Positions 21,277 to 33,039 of a DNA stretch of 64,000 nt are shown here, piece by piece. The DNA lies in contig JBAKBP010012324.1 of assembly GCA_037953745.1 (NCBI GenBank), positions 1 through 64,000 of the forward strand, given 5' to 3'. The notes beneath the pieces were generated by a model. It ran no database searches. It was not told where the DNA came from and worked only from the letters and a program-made list of their open reading frames with translations. Positions within the stretch are counted from its first letter, which is position 1. Each line of letters opens with the position of its first letter. Origin of the DNA: Lithodes maja. Lineage: Eukaryota > Arthropoda > Malacostraca > Decapoda > Lithodidae. A program made the translations under genes and the position numbers.

Positions 21277-21818
21277 TGTACAGTTGGTCAAAGTTCCAGC
21301 TGACCCACTCTCGCTCTGGGGCTCGCAGAATTATCTGGCAATACTGGTGTAGGAAGGAGGTGTGTCTTACAAAGATTGGGATTGGTAGATCTGATTTCGG
21401 CTATATCATTGTTAGAACATATACTAAACAAGGGAAAGTAAGCATATCTCTAATAAAAATGCATACATCGCTATGTATGATCCCGAACATTCACCCAAAG
21501 TTCGTAGATTTGCTTAAATATTAAAGTTATTATATCCACTGATTGGCAATGCATATAAAACCGGCTGGCTGCCAGAACATAATTTACTCGATTTTATAAG
21601 AATATATATTTCTATTTTATTGGTGGCTGCCTAATGAAGGAGCATTTAGTCTATACAACGTGAAGATTACATAATCTAATTTGCAGTAATATACAGAACA
21701 GACACAGGTAGCACATCAATGGCAAGTGGTATCCCTGCACCACTACACCAGTATTGCCAGCTAATTCTGCTAGCCCCAGAGCGAGGGTGGGTCAGCTGGA
21801 ACTTTGACCAACTGTACA
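21277..21818. repeat. Inverted repeat with 75-bp arms (putative DNA transposon)
   Basis: Arms 21277-21351 and 21744-21818 are imperfect reverse complements of one another, both 75 bp, bounded by TGTACAGTTGGTCAAAG, with a spacer of about 390 bp. No target duplication is obvious and no protein is encoded between the arms. Confidence 0.7.
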
Positions 21819-23879
21819 TTGAAATATATTTATACTGTATGTTAACTTTTGTGTCATTCTTTTATCTCTTTCTCTTTCTATCCTCACTTCTTGCTTTCTC
21901 CCTTTTCTTCCTCTCCCCTCAGCTCTTTATCTCTCCCTTCTTCTCTCCTCAGTTTTTTATCTCATTTCTCTCTTCCCTACCATCTGTTTTATTATATATA
22001 CAGTACTTATGTAATAATAATACTTGGGTTTAATAAAAATTGATTGTACATAACATGGATTTTATTTTGTAATAACAAATACAATTTCAGAGTATACATT
22101 ACATTAGGGTGTGCTCCCCTGTACACAAATGGAGATACATACAAGAGTAAACAGAATAATAATACTAATTACCTTTTATTTACAGCAGATAAACTGTAAT
22201 AGATAAGGAACAGGTAAGGATATAGGGGACAAGGTAAGGATGAAGGATGACCGAGGATACACACGCGCACACATACAGCCACCACGCACACAGTGTACGC
22301 GAGAGGGGTGACGGTACTCGACCAACAACATGACGGTGGTGATACAATCCCGGTAGAGGCAAAAGACGTCGACACTTAAGTCACTCTCCAATAACCCCGT
22401 ATTGTGCTCATGGATTGTCACCAGCCCTTATAACGGAACATGTGCGGAGGGTCCTGTGTTTGTTGCCGAGTTCAACCCCCGCGGTACAAAGGACGTCTAT
22501 TATATTTTGGCCAACAGTTGACTATTCAGCTTAGGAAGAACCACTAGAAATTAAAGGGGTAACTTAATTATTCCTTTGATTTCACAGGTCCAAACTGAAT
22601 TTAATAGAATAAGACTAATGCAAGCCAGAATAAAATGTTCCTTGTACCAGAAGGGTGTGGCATCGCACAACAGAACTCCACCACAACTGTGCCGCCTCAG
22701 CTGTTAAGGCAACCCGCTCGTGATGGTCCGGTGTGATAAGGTGACGTTCCTTAGCTATCGGACCAGATGAAGAAAACCACGAGCGGGGCGCCACCGCTGA
22801 CAGTGACTCGATTGTGAATAAGTGTGAAATCATATCAAGATTTTAATTCAACATGACCACTACTGTCAACACAATAGAGTTTGGAGAGTCGAGTGAGGTT
22901 GTGGTGAAGAGTGCGCGGCGGGGACAATCATAGAGTCCAAGAAGATTCCAAGACGTCTTTGGATCATAGTCGTTATAGAACAAAAATATCACATGGGGAA
23001 GATATACCGTCATATCCTCAATGAGTCTATGATGTTATATAAACACCAGCCATATTCTTGCCCTCTAGCCAGCATGAACCGAACATGACGCCGTGGACCC
23101 TTCGAGCACTAAATAACGCCACCCCCACACACACCCCACAACCTCCACAAACAACTCCCATGCCTGTGTTGGATGAGTTAAGGAGAGACCAAAGTTAAGC
23201 TGATGGGTAGCTAGAAGGACGAGATACAGAGTGCTTGACCCCTCCTCTCCCTCGCCGGATCTCCCCCTCGGAGAAGGGAAGGCGGCACTTTTGGGGCGTT
23301 TCCTCCAAGCCGTAGCATTCAGGACATCAACTGTACTCGCTATTAGCCGAATCGAGAGTCCATCCCATCTTTCCTCCGTGTGAAGTATAAAATCAAGGAT
23401 GATAAATCATTTAACAGATGAATACCAGCTTCCTACCCTACAGTAGATTACCATTCTTCAAGCGTTCAACGTTTCAAGATCCTTTGGTTTTAAATCCACG
23501 CATGAGCAAAGGTGGGAAAGTACTATGGTTCTCAACTGCGCAATCTTGTTCTATCGTCAGTTAGAGGCTTGACTACCTCATGCACCCGACAGCAAGCACC
23601 AAGACCAGACCAGCGAGTAAGTTGATGTCGGCCAATGTTTAACGACTTGCAGACTAACGCCCCCCCCCCAAACAACCACCTGAAACCCCCACCGACACCC
23701 CTCTCACATCACCACATTCACACTAGGAGAAAAATAGATAAAAGTTGAGCTATGCGCTGTACTGCACATTGCCACGTTTATCTTCAATGACCATTGGAGG
23801 CTGTGGTGGGCGAGTAACCCAGCCTGGTATACAGTATCTCCTGTATATTATTCAGTTTGCCTCCCCAGAAGAGACGTCA
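21819..23879. other. Unassigned spacer
   Basis: No gene can be supported; frames here are short and share no motif with known families. A CT-rich stretch (21860-21990) and a C run near 23660 are low complexity. Bases 22465-22510 weakly resemble the TTAA-type end at 6195. Confidence 0.45.
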
Positions 23880-24015
23880 TAAATCTCAGGTTCCTATTTA
23901 CTGCTAGGTGAACAGGGGCAACTTATATGATGAGACTGTCCCTCCATCTCTGAAACTCCGGGAATCTAACCCTGGATTTATGGTTGTGAGCCAAACCCAC
24001 TAACCATTATAAGGT
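23880..24015 (-). mobile_element. tRNA-derived SINE (decapod type)
   Basis: On the minus strand a box-A-like TATAATGGTTAGTGGG (23997-24013) is followed by a box B, GGGTTAGATTCCCGG (23959-23973), and then a body containing CCTGTTCACCTAGCAGTAAA. I associate that body with SINEs common in decapod genomes; this is recognition from memory, not a search. Confidence 0.65.
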
Positions 24016-24134
24016 AAAGGAGGATGAAGGAGAGGTAAGGAACGGGATGAGAGGAATGGGGAAGGAAGGATATAGGATGGTGGTAAGGATAAAGGGTAGG
24101 ATTAGGGAGGAGTAGACAGCTTCTGATGTTTTTG

Positions 24135-24290
24135 TAGTGGCCCCACAACTGACGATCCTTGAATTTCTTCCGTTGTTGCTGCTGCGATTCAGGGTCCTCG
24201 TATTTCTACCGTTGCGGTCTTCTGCTACAATTGATGGTCCTCATATTTCTTCCATTGCTGCTGTGCAATGTTGTTGCCAATAACACATTG
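24135..24290. repeat. CT-rich degenerate repeat, left part
   Basis: Two to three units of the pattern TTCTGCTGCGATT...TCCTCGTATTTCTTCCGTTGCTG occur here. The same pattern fills 35190-36100, so one repeat field appears to have been split by the Gypsy element. Confidence 0.6.
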
Positions 24291-25211
24291 TGCAATGTGT
24301 TGCCATACGTACGATAATTTGACCCTTAGTACGATGTACGATAGTGTTTCTCATTATCGTACGTTTTATACGATAATTTTAAGATTTCAACAAAAATACT
24401 ATATTATTATATGAATGAAACCAAGATGCAACATAAATTGGGAGAGAGTTCAGGGAATTATTGAACATCCAAATAAATCTCTTAGATAATCACATTGTTT
24501 CATACATATATTAAATAAATGAATAAAGGGAGTAAGAAATTAATCATAATTGGAAAGGGAATGTTATGACTGGGGTTTAAATATATCAGGGCTCTTATTC
24601 ATTGGACTAGTAATGGCATAAATGCTACAACGGAAAGCGCTAGATCCAACCTCTGATGTATATTCCCAGTGAACAAAGAACACAAATACTCTCCGAGTTC
24701 TATATGCAATAATTGGCTATCAAACTCTCAATAAATGTGCGTCTACTCTAGGCTTAATGTTATGTGAAAACAGCCTATTACTACCTATAACCGAAGGTGC
24801 TTGGTTATGGTATGCAAAGTAAGGTGGTAAGAGAAGTTACAGCTTACGTTACTTTAATCAATAAATGTCAGGCACTCCTGCATGAAAGAAAGTGCACTAA
24901 AGTCCTTCAACACCAACAAGGAATCTTCTTTAAATGTTGGATGCTATAAAGATGCTCGTATCGGAAATGGAACCCAAAAAGGCAGGCAGCGGAACAATGC
25001 TTGTGCAGGCTATGCACACAAAAAGGCAGGAAATATAATGCCGTCGGAGCCAAGAATATCCTAAACACTACAACAATAATAATGATTGCCACAACAATGC
25101 AGTATTCCTATCAACAAAAAGAGCCTAAGTCGTTTGTGTCTCAATACATCAAACTAGGCTGCGAAATGCTTGTGTAATCATAAATGGGTATGCATAATAA
25201 GAGTACTTGGT

Positions 25212-27220
25212 TTAACCCTTCGACCCCGGGTGGTACACGTGTGTACCATTTTTTTTTGGCCCGAGGAACCCGGGTGGTACAACACTGTACCATTGCTTGC
25301 GTGTGTGCTTTCGAATGGCGCGCGTAAAAATTTCGCTCCGTGGTCACCAGGCGTCGCTAGGCGACGCCACCAGACAGCATGTACGCCACCAAAACAGTCT
25401 CTACCCTGCCGCCAACATGGATACTAGCCCAAAAAGTTATTCCCTTGTGTCCGATTCTACGCTCCCTTCGACGCCTGCCCATGTTCGTCGCGCCCTAACG
25501 CAAAGGCACGTACAAGATGCGTTGACTCCCGGAGGTATTGAGATAGCTTTGAGGAGTTATGAACGTGGTGAAGGCCAAAATAGTGTTGATGAGTTGGGTA
25601 GTGATAGCTCCGAGTCTTATCAGTCTCACTATAGTGAAGATTTTGACGATCTAGACGAAATCCATGAAAGATACGCCTTTTTTAGTGGATTTGACCATGA
25701 CGATGAAAGTGATGATAGTGAGGCTGAGCGGGAGGCTGAGGTTGACCCGCCATTGTCTTCCTTATCTACCCACGCCACCCAAGTTGCCCCAGGCTCCCGC
25801 CATTCTTCCCCACCACCACCAGCACTCCCTAGGGTTGAGGACCCCCCACTTTCGGCCTATTTACCCACTCCTTCCCCACCTCGCCGACCTACACGCCGCC
25901 CACGCATCATTCGTTCCCCGCGAGATTATGAGGGGGGCTCTGAAGAAGAAGGGCACCTCACAGATGACTCTGGCCATGATTACCTGGGTCCACCGTCAGG
26001 GCAAGATGACAGCTCTGACGACAACGACGATGACGACGACTTTATGGACATCGACGACCCTCAACCCAGACGCTTTGCCCAGGGCCGTCGTGCTCCTGGC
26101 CGCCCTGGCCGCCGGGCTGGCCGCCGGGCTGGGCCTGGGCGCCGTCGTGCTCCTGGCCGCCCTAGGGTGCGCGCCGCCAAAGTTCGTGGGCGTGCTGCCC
26201 CCGCTCTAGCTCCACAGAGGGCAGTGGCACAACCTGGGCGCCCCGTTCAGGACCGCCTGCAGTGTGCACAGTATGTAAATGTGCACAAGCACGGTTACCT
26301 GCCTCTGGAACGAGATGGAGTCACCATTAGCAGAAGGCGGTGCCATGTCTGCTGGAACAGCCAGGTGAGGCCGAGGAAGCACAAAAAGACCACCATGCAG
26401 TGTGTGGAGTGCCAGGTGTCACTATGTACTATACCGTGCTTTGCTGAATACCACAGCAAGCAGGAGTACTAACTAATAATCATAGTGAAAGTACCAAAGA
26501 CTGACAATATGTATGTATATAGGCAACAAGTGGAAATAAAACAATGTACAGGTGTATTGTGATAAAAAAATCATGTATTATGAAAACATATATAAATAAG
26601 TGAACAAAGACACAATAAATTGTATATAAAACGTTTACAAAGCATATAACTAAGTGAAAGTGACACATGACATAATATTAGATGGCCAAAGTATAATAAA
26701 CACCTGTGATAACGAATAATCAGTGCCTAATATAACAATAACCTACCTCAATTACTCATAAAAACTACGGTATCGAGTGAAAATGTGAAATATTTGTTAC
26801 AATCATAGCCTAATAAACATATTTTATATAATTGGACTCCAAATAACTATAATAACATCACTATCAATACATAAAATCGCCTCCGGGAGGTAAAAGGTTT
26901 TGCGCGACGAGTGGCTAAGAAAACAGTAGGTTAGCCGAGCCGGGGCCTGGGCAAAGGCGACGCATCCGAACGCGGGATGATTTTCACGCATAAAAATCAC
27001 TCCACTTCCCGCGCTCACCATTATGCAATCACTTGGGCTAGAGACCTCTACTCAACGGCATTCTACACATGAAGGTTTGTGCTACATTTTTCTGTTTTTT
27101 TTATAACTTTGTGTAATGTATTTCAGGAGTAACATGTGAATCAACAGGGACCAAAATTCCTGAAAACCCCCGGACACAAAGTACAGTCACGATATTCCCT
27201 AGCCGGGGTCGGAGGGTTAA
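25212..27220 (+). mobile_element. Internally deleted piggyBac element (non-autonomous)
   Basis: TTAA occurs at 25212-25215 and 27217-27220, with the same terminal inverted repeats as the full element. The other Gypsy LTR has a single TTAA at the matching site, which is a clean empty-site comparison. Against the full copy it lacks three segments equivalent to 10174-10407, 10555-10869 and 11199-12533, each joined at 2-3 bp of microhomology. Confidence 0.93.
25417..26472 (+). CDS. piggyBac-derived protein without catalytic core
   Basis: This is an open frame of 351 codons from an ATG in the context GCCGCCAACATGG to a TAA at 26470. It joins the acidic N-terminal region (residues 1-200), a basic Arg/Gly/Pro stretch of AT-hook type (GRPGRR, PGRPR; about 215-260), and the complete C-terminal cysteine-rich domain (CHVCW, CVECQ, CTIPC, AEYH; about 300-351). 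All three catalytic aspartate regions are missing. The three deletions equivalent to 234, 315 and 1335 bp are all multiples of three, and the frame has no stop, unlike the full-length copy. In piggyBac elements the cysteine-rich domain binds the terminal repeats, so the product could bind element ends without cutting. Expression and function are inference. Confidence 0.6.
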   Translation: MDTSPKSYSLVSDSTLPSTPAHVRRALTQRHVQDALTPGGIEIALRSYERGEGQNSVDELGSDSSESYQSHYSEDFDDLDEIHERYAFFSGFDHDDESDDSEAEREAEVDPPLSSLSTHATQVAPGSRHSSPPPPALPRVEDPPLSAYLPTPSPPRRPTRRPRIIRSPRDYEGGSEEEGHLTDDSGHDYLGPPSGQDDSSDDNDDDDDFMDIDDPQPRRFAQGRRAPGRPGRRAGRRAGPGRRRAPGRPRVRAAKVRGRAAPALAPQRAVAQPGRPVQDRLQCAQYVNVHKHGYLPLERDGVTISRRRCHVCWNSQVRPRKHKKTTMQCVECQVSLCTIPCFAEYHSKQEY

Positions 27221-28378
27221 TATACTTAATGTCTACTATGATTGATAAAGTCTAGCTAGAGTCAATGATACGAGATATTGGTGCGCATGGCATGCCGCAT
27301 AGCCTAGTGTAAATCTCAAGTCTGTGCGTCAAATATTACGTTATAGTGAAGGGTAGCTCTCTTGAGAAACCTTAATACCGAAGTATCAAGCGTTCTCCTG
27401 GCGTACCTCAAAGAAAAACAACCGAGCTTAGAACAGTGCAGAATGGTATAGGCAAAAAGCCCTCATTCGTGCATGCTCTACTCTCAATGGCACACAGACT
27501 AGAATTTACTCAATCAACTCCAGTTCTCAGGTATGTCGTGCAGCTTTTAACTAAAGCCAGCACTCGTAGGAAACAATACCTTATAATATCAGACTCCTAG
27601 TCTAGCATTATCTAATCCAGCAGAACACTAATAATTATAGGAAGCGGTACTAAACAATATGAATGCCAACCAATGCTTCGTGATCAACTTATCTTAACAA
27701 CTAAACATACATAGGTTATATCAGACCTTAACGCACAATACAACTGGCCAGCATGAAGCTGATTTTGCAGAGTTAACCAGAGGGGATATGGTATTAATAA
27801 AAGGTGGTGAAAGATATGGAAAAAGAGAGAGGTAGGCAGAGGAAAAGATTCTTAGGTGCAGATCGGGGAACAGGTATCAAGGGATAAGAGAGATGCGTTC
27901 TAGAAACCAGATCTGAGGGAGAGAATGGCGAGGGAACTGTATATATACTCGCACTAGCTCGAGCCGCGTGGAAAAAAAGCGGTAACAAGTCCTCTAACCA
28001 CTACCAAAGTAGCTAGCAAAACATTACGTCACCAAGCATGGTAAAGAACTCCCTCAACCAATCCCCATGAGGCCAGCCAGCTATGACGTCATCGAGTATA
28101 GCAAAACACTACGTGCCCCCTCTCACTCTGTTCTACTCTCTCTCTCTCTCTGATCCTATCATTACTAGTTAAGGATAAAACATATACTTTACAATTAAAT
28201 ATATAAAGCCTTGACATGGGTGAAAACAAAGAGCCTTTCTGGACTGCCCATGACATGAGCTTTCATATGAAATAAAGCACACAACAATACACAAACTGTA
28301 GCCACATTCACTGTCCTGGCGATCCTAGAGAGTCACTGTAGGACAAGCCATGCGGTTCTAACGGAGTGGTTAACGTCA

Positions 28379-28397
28379 CCCCCCCCCCCCCCCCTCA
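28379..28397 (-). other. Polypurine tract of the Gypsy element
   Basis: On the minus strand, GAG followed by a run of about 17 G lies directly before the 3' LTR start TGACG, the expected position of the plus-strand primer. Confidence 0.7.
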
Positions 28398-28864
28398 AGA
28401 TTTTTCGCAGAGGCCCAAGGCTCACAAAAATCTGATGGTTAGAACCCATGCTATATCTCTACTTCCCATCACCCAGCGGCAGTAAAATATCTGGCACAGT
28501 TCCTCAACAAAACATTTTACAAAAGTATAACCCTCCCCAACACAATAGGTTAAATTATATGTAGTTATGCTCCTCAAGAGCTAGCTTCTCTAGCCCAGCA
28601 TTCTGAGAGGAGTGCAACTCAGAATTACTGCTATAGCATACTGAAAAATTCAACTATCAAAGAAAGAGTTTTTATTTGATTTTTTTTTATGTTTTTAATT
28701 TGTTTATTCCGGCTGCACTATAGGGGCAAGCCTAGTTTTTTCTTCTATACCAAACGCTCAACTCCTGCTTTACGACCCAATACGCTGGGCTACAACCGCG
28801 AGCCAACAAGCACCAAGCGCAAAATACTATTCAAACTAAAGCAGGAGGCTACCCGTGTGTCAAT
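28398..28864 (-). other. Gypsy 3' untranslated region
   Basis: This is non-coding sequence between the RNase H segment and the polypurine tract, with stops in all minus-strand frames. Confidence 0.5.
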
Positions 28865-30036
28865 CTACCCAGGATCATATACCCTTGAACGACCATCTGC
28901 AACCACGTTGTCACAACCGGCAATATGGCGTATGTCCAGGTTATATACCAGTAACCTTAGTAACCACCTGGTCAGCCTCATATTCCGATTGTGAAAATGG
29001 TCCAAGAACTTGAGAGGGTGATGATCTGGGTAAACTACAACGACCGGACCATAGGCTGGAACATAGACCTCGAAATGCCCCAGCGCAAGCACAACCGCCA
29101 GCAGCTCCTCCTCGACAACAGAGCAGCTCCCCTGGGCCGAATTGTACTTCTCCGAGCAGAAACTAACAGGATGCTCCAGCCCATCATCGTCCTTTTCCAC
29201 AAGGACGGCACCAGCACCCACACCTCTAGCCTCCGTTGCTAGTTGGAAAGGTAGGCTAAAGTCAGGGGCCCTGAGGATCGGGTGAGTGCACAACAGGTGT
29301 TTAACTTCTCTAAACACCTTCTCACACTCAGGCGCCCATTTGAACTTCTTATCCTTCCAGTTATCCTCCACCTGAGCTTGACTGTCCCATTCTCCTTCTC
29401 CACCTTGACTGCTAAACGTCATCACAGGCACAGTGAGAGGCTCAGGGGGGTGCCTCCCATACTCCTTCATGGGATTAACACGACCTAACTGATTGCGCTT
29501 CCGTCTGTCTGGAGTGGCTACCAAGTAATCCAAGTCTGATAGCTCCTCAACCACCCTATAAGGACCAGCGTACTTCGCGGATAAGGGGTGACCTACAAGG
29601 GGCAGTAGAATCAACACCTCCTGACCCACGTGAAACTCCCTGAGTTCAACCTTGAGGTCGTACCTGTCCTTCCTGAGGGCCTGAGAGCTAGTCAAATTAC
29701 GGCCAGCCAACTCCAGACTGCGCAACATCCGTTCTCGACTGTTGAGGACACACTTGAGCATAGAACAAGGTTTTTCTGCGCCCTCCCATACTTCTTCAAC
29801 CATATGGAGAGGCCCTCTGACACGGTGTCCAAAGACGAGCTCATTAGGGCTGAATCCCAAACTCTCCCCAGGTACCTCCCGCACAGCAAACAAAACACAT
29901 GGCAGGCCAAGATCCCAATCCTTCCCACTCTCAAAGCAACAACAACGAAGCACAGATTTCAAGGCTGAGTGCCATCGCTCTAACACACCCTGGCTCTCCG
30001 GATGATACGCAGATGACACAACCCCAACAATCCCAT
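28865..30036 (-). pseudogene. Gypsy integrase C-terminal half joined to an RNase H segment
   Basis: From high to low coordinates: SSAYHPESQGVLERWH (third catalytic residue Glu), the rest of the core, and a C-terminal domain of GPY/F type (LSAKYAGPYRV). After about 60 residues comes an RT/RNase H boundary segment with FKWAPECEKVFREVKHLL, the RNase H core LATEARGVGAGAVLVEK (the usual D-A-S is E-A-R), VVEEELLAVVLAL, and YPDHHPLKFL (in place of the usual TDH). In most Ty3/Gypsy elements RNase H precedes integrase; here it follows. The finger and palm regions of RT are not found anywhere in the element. Confidence 0.8.
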
Positions 30037-30440
30037 TTTTTTTTTTTTTTTTTTTTTCCAACTTACTTCCTCTCGGGCATAGGCTGAGAGCCTTAACATT
30101 CACCGCTTTACAATGAACAGTGAAGCCCGTGAGGTCTTGTTCCAGTCTAGGGAGTGAGACATGTGAAGCACGTAGAGTACAACGAGCACCTGCCATCTTG
30201 CCTTCACATGAGGCACGGTGCTCACTTATGGCCCGAAACGACCCCATCTCTGAAGCCATCTCGTTCCCGTGCTTCACTGTCTCACCCCCTACACTCGGAC
30301 TCTCACACTTACACACACACAACGCCACCTGTTGAGCAGATAACTCACCAGGCATTGCACCCTTATAGCATATTTTGAATATGGGAATATTCATACAGTG
30401 CTATTTAATCAGGGAACAATGAGGGTATTTTATTGACGTT
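30037..30440 (-). other. Foreign insert ending in A22 inside integrase
   Basis: The integrase frame stops being recognisable at about 30440 (after QAMPQH) and resumes at 30036 (GIVGVVSSAYHPES). The 0.4 kb between ends on the minus strand in an uninterrupted run of about 22 A at 30037-30058. It reads openly but shows no family motif. A retroposed transcript fragment is the simplest explanation; no target duplication was found. Confidence 0.5.
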
Positions 30441-31454
30441 TCGGTGGGCTTGTGGTAATGCACTGATACTGATACAATGCTGCGGCATTGCTTGAACAAA
30501 GAGGCTAGAAGTGAAGTTGGGTCCCTGGACTGACTGAATCCCCTGCGGGTAACCATATCGGGAAAAATACACTAGCAAGCTTCGGACCACCGTCTTCGCC
30601 GACCCATTTCTCATAGGGTACGCGTCAGGGTACCTTGTTGCTACATCTCCCGACTGTGCATCACTGTCCTCCTTCAACTCTTTCGTCTTTTTAAGCCCAT
30701 CCTCTGCCTTTTCAGGAACAGTTACTGGGTCTTCTCCAGACTCGAAATGTGGTCCTAATAATGAGTCCCCGAGAAGGTCCATTGATACTAAACTCTCAAC
30801 CGCATCAACTTTCAACCCCTTCTCGGTACCCTTCCTCCGCTGATCTAAAGATTGTTGACCAGAATGTGACTCCCTGGATGCAGGATCTCCGGTGACAACA
30901 CACGCCATAGGCTGCACCGGACACTTCTCAACCCACTCCTGCTCCTCCCTACTCACGTCGGCCGGCTTCTCGGCAACGACCAAGGGTGGAGCCTCAGAAG
31001 TAGGTCCCGCAAAGTCGTTGCCGAGAAGGAGGTCGACGCCCCCAACAGGTAACTTCTCCACAATTCCTACATCCAGGTCCCGAGTCACACCATCAACTTC
31101 CATCTTCATTCTTACAAACGGGTATGACCTTGTCGCATTAACTCCCTGAACCACAACCACCCGCACCGTATTGACAGGTTTACCAGTGAAATTTCTCAAC
31201 AGTATTTGCGATGCCCCAGTGTCACGCAAAATTCTCACCTCATGTCTTCTACCCCCCCACTCCACACAACCGAGTCCCCTGTGGTCACTAAAGGCATCAC
31301 GGACAGGGAATAAGCCTTCCGGATCCTTCTGCACTGGCAGTGTATTTACCTCGGAAGAAAATAATGCCTCTAACAAACTCCGATGTCCTCTTGAACACTC
31401 CAATGCCGTGAGCAAAAGACACGGCTGCCGAAGGAGGTCGACTAGGGCACTCAT
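30405..31454 (-). pseudogene. Gypsy protease and integrase-core fragment
   Basis: The first half is an aspartic protease: GLGCVEWGGRRHEVRILRD leads into the active site DTGAS, and GVDLLLGNDFAG marks the C-terminal strand. A charged linker follows (to about residue 265), then part of the integrase core with SGDVATRYPDAYPMRN (first catalytic Asp) and GIQSVQGPNF, where the second catalytic Asp has become Val. The frame overlaps the end of gag by about 150 bases in another phase. The RT and RNase H that should lie between protease and integrase are absent here. Confidence 0.8.
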
Positions 31455-32822
31455 TTGCCTTATGACCCTCCTGGTGGCAACTAAAACACATAAATTTCGG
31501 TTTCGGCTTATACTGTGATGTAAAAGGCCCCTGACTTTTCACATAAGGTGTGGTGTAAGGTTTGGATTCAGTTTTAGTTTCATGGCTCTTCTGTTTAAAT
31601 GTGTCATTGCTACGGGGAGGGGGAGGATAACGGTCCTTAGCACTTACATCGTACTTCTGTGAGGACCCGCAACCCCGAATCAACGACAGCCGTCGATCAG
31701 CCATTTCTGCTGCTTCGACTAGAGTTCTTGGGTTTTTCTCCTTTAAGTTCGAAGTTAGATCACCGCCCGTGCTCTTAAAGAACTGCTCCAACGTCATCAA
31801 CTGCTTAACTCCATCAAACGTTGTTACCTTCTCAGATCGGAGCCAGTTCCCCATAGCATCGGACAAGTCCTGGGCGTGTTCCAAAAAGGTGCTATCTCTT
31901 CCCTTAGTTACACCCCGGAACTTCAAACGGTACGTTTCTGGTTGCAGTTCGTAAGCCCTCAGGACAGCCTCCTTGAGATCCTCATACACAATACATGAAT
32001 CCAAAGGTACGCATCGTAGGCTTTAAGACCCTTGCCTATTAATCTAGAGGATACAAGTGCTGCCCATTTATTCTCTGGCCACTAGTGTTCCTGGCACTTC
32101 TTCTCAAAGCGTGCGAAAAATTCTGTTACCCCACTCTCATCAAACACCGGAACCAGTTTCAATAAGTACGAGAGAGATTGATCAGGAGCACGGTTACCAG
32201 CCCCAAGTCGCTGTCCCGTTGTCTCTACTCGCGACTTCTCTACGTCCCTGTCGGCACAGTACCTAGTCGACTCAGCTTGGATTTTTGCTAGCTCTATTTG
32301 CTGCTCACCTGCCCTGATTGCCTTTCTCTCTTCGATCTTAGCTAATTCGAGCTGAAGCAATAATTCTGGAGATAACCCTTGAGGAGGTGAAGGTGCTACA
32401 ATGTTTGAAATTACCGGTGGCCCCCCCAGGGGCAACCCACCCTGCCAGTCACCACCCAACTGTGGACGCGTACTCGGGGTCGGCAAACCACTGGGATGGC
32501 TAGGAGTCGAGTGTAGGGGAAGCATGGCCGAAGGGCTCTGAGCACTCAACCCATCTCGCTCACCAGTCACCCTGCCCAGTACACACGTTATCAAGTTATC
32601 CCTGGTCATGCTGCTAGTACCCGCATGACCGATAGCTGTGGCCAGGCATTGAAGACCGTACCGATTCACACCCTCCAACCGCTCGGCAGTAACAGGCCAT
32701 TGCAAAAATATCCTAGCATCCTCCTCACAGTTCACCTGATTAACCATATCATCATACTGCTGTTCCTCAGTTTCGACATTACGTACTGTGTCTCCATTCT
32801 CCTCTGATCCGGTATAAGACAT
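31297..32822 (-). pseudogene. Gypsy gag
   Basis: Translation would start at 32822 (MSYTGSEE). The N-terminal 200 residues are acidic, then proline-rich, then a helical charged stretch (LELAKIEERKAIRAGEQQIE). The capsid-like part follows (LVPVFDESGVTEFFARFEK), and near the end there is one CCHC zinc knuckle, CFSCHQEGHKANEC. Lesions are a TAG at about 32082 where the frame otherwise continues with WPENKW, and a one-base frameshift near 32005. The gag family resembles SCAN-like retroelement gag proteins. Confidence 0.75.
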
Positions 32823-33019
32823 GATGCTCACAAAAATTTCCCACCTCAATATTCAGAAAAGAAGTACCCCAAACTCTTATACCTCAATATACACACACAA
32901 ATTCTCGGAAATACTCAAGGGCTATACTATGTTGCAAAAAAAAAAAAATCTTGCTTATCCCCGCAAAATGTTCCCCAAAACAACAAATGTTCCCTGCTAA
33001 TAAATGTAGGTTCACCAAA

Positions 33020-33039
33020 TCCTAGGTAAGGTCGCCATT
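33020..33039 (-). other. Probable primer-binding site of the Gypsy element
   Basis: On the minus strand the 5' LTR ends CGCAACA and is followed after two bases by TGGCGACCTTACC, the usual position and TGG start of a tRNA-complementary site. The priming tRNA is not assigned. Confidence 0.5.

Larger units (their letters stand above)
24562..28378 (-). repeat. Gypsy 3' LTR (contains a piggyBac derivative)
   Basis: On the minus strand it starts TGACGTTAACC and ends ATAACA. Removing 25216-27220 leaves 1812 bp, exactly the length of the other LTR. Confidence 0.9.

Noticed and set aside
22169..22833. Short minus-strand frames of 60-80 codons
   Set aside because: No start context, no motif and no similarity between them; they are consistent with chance.
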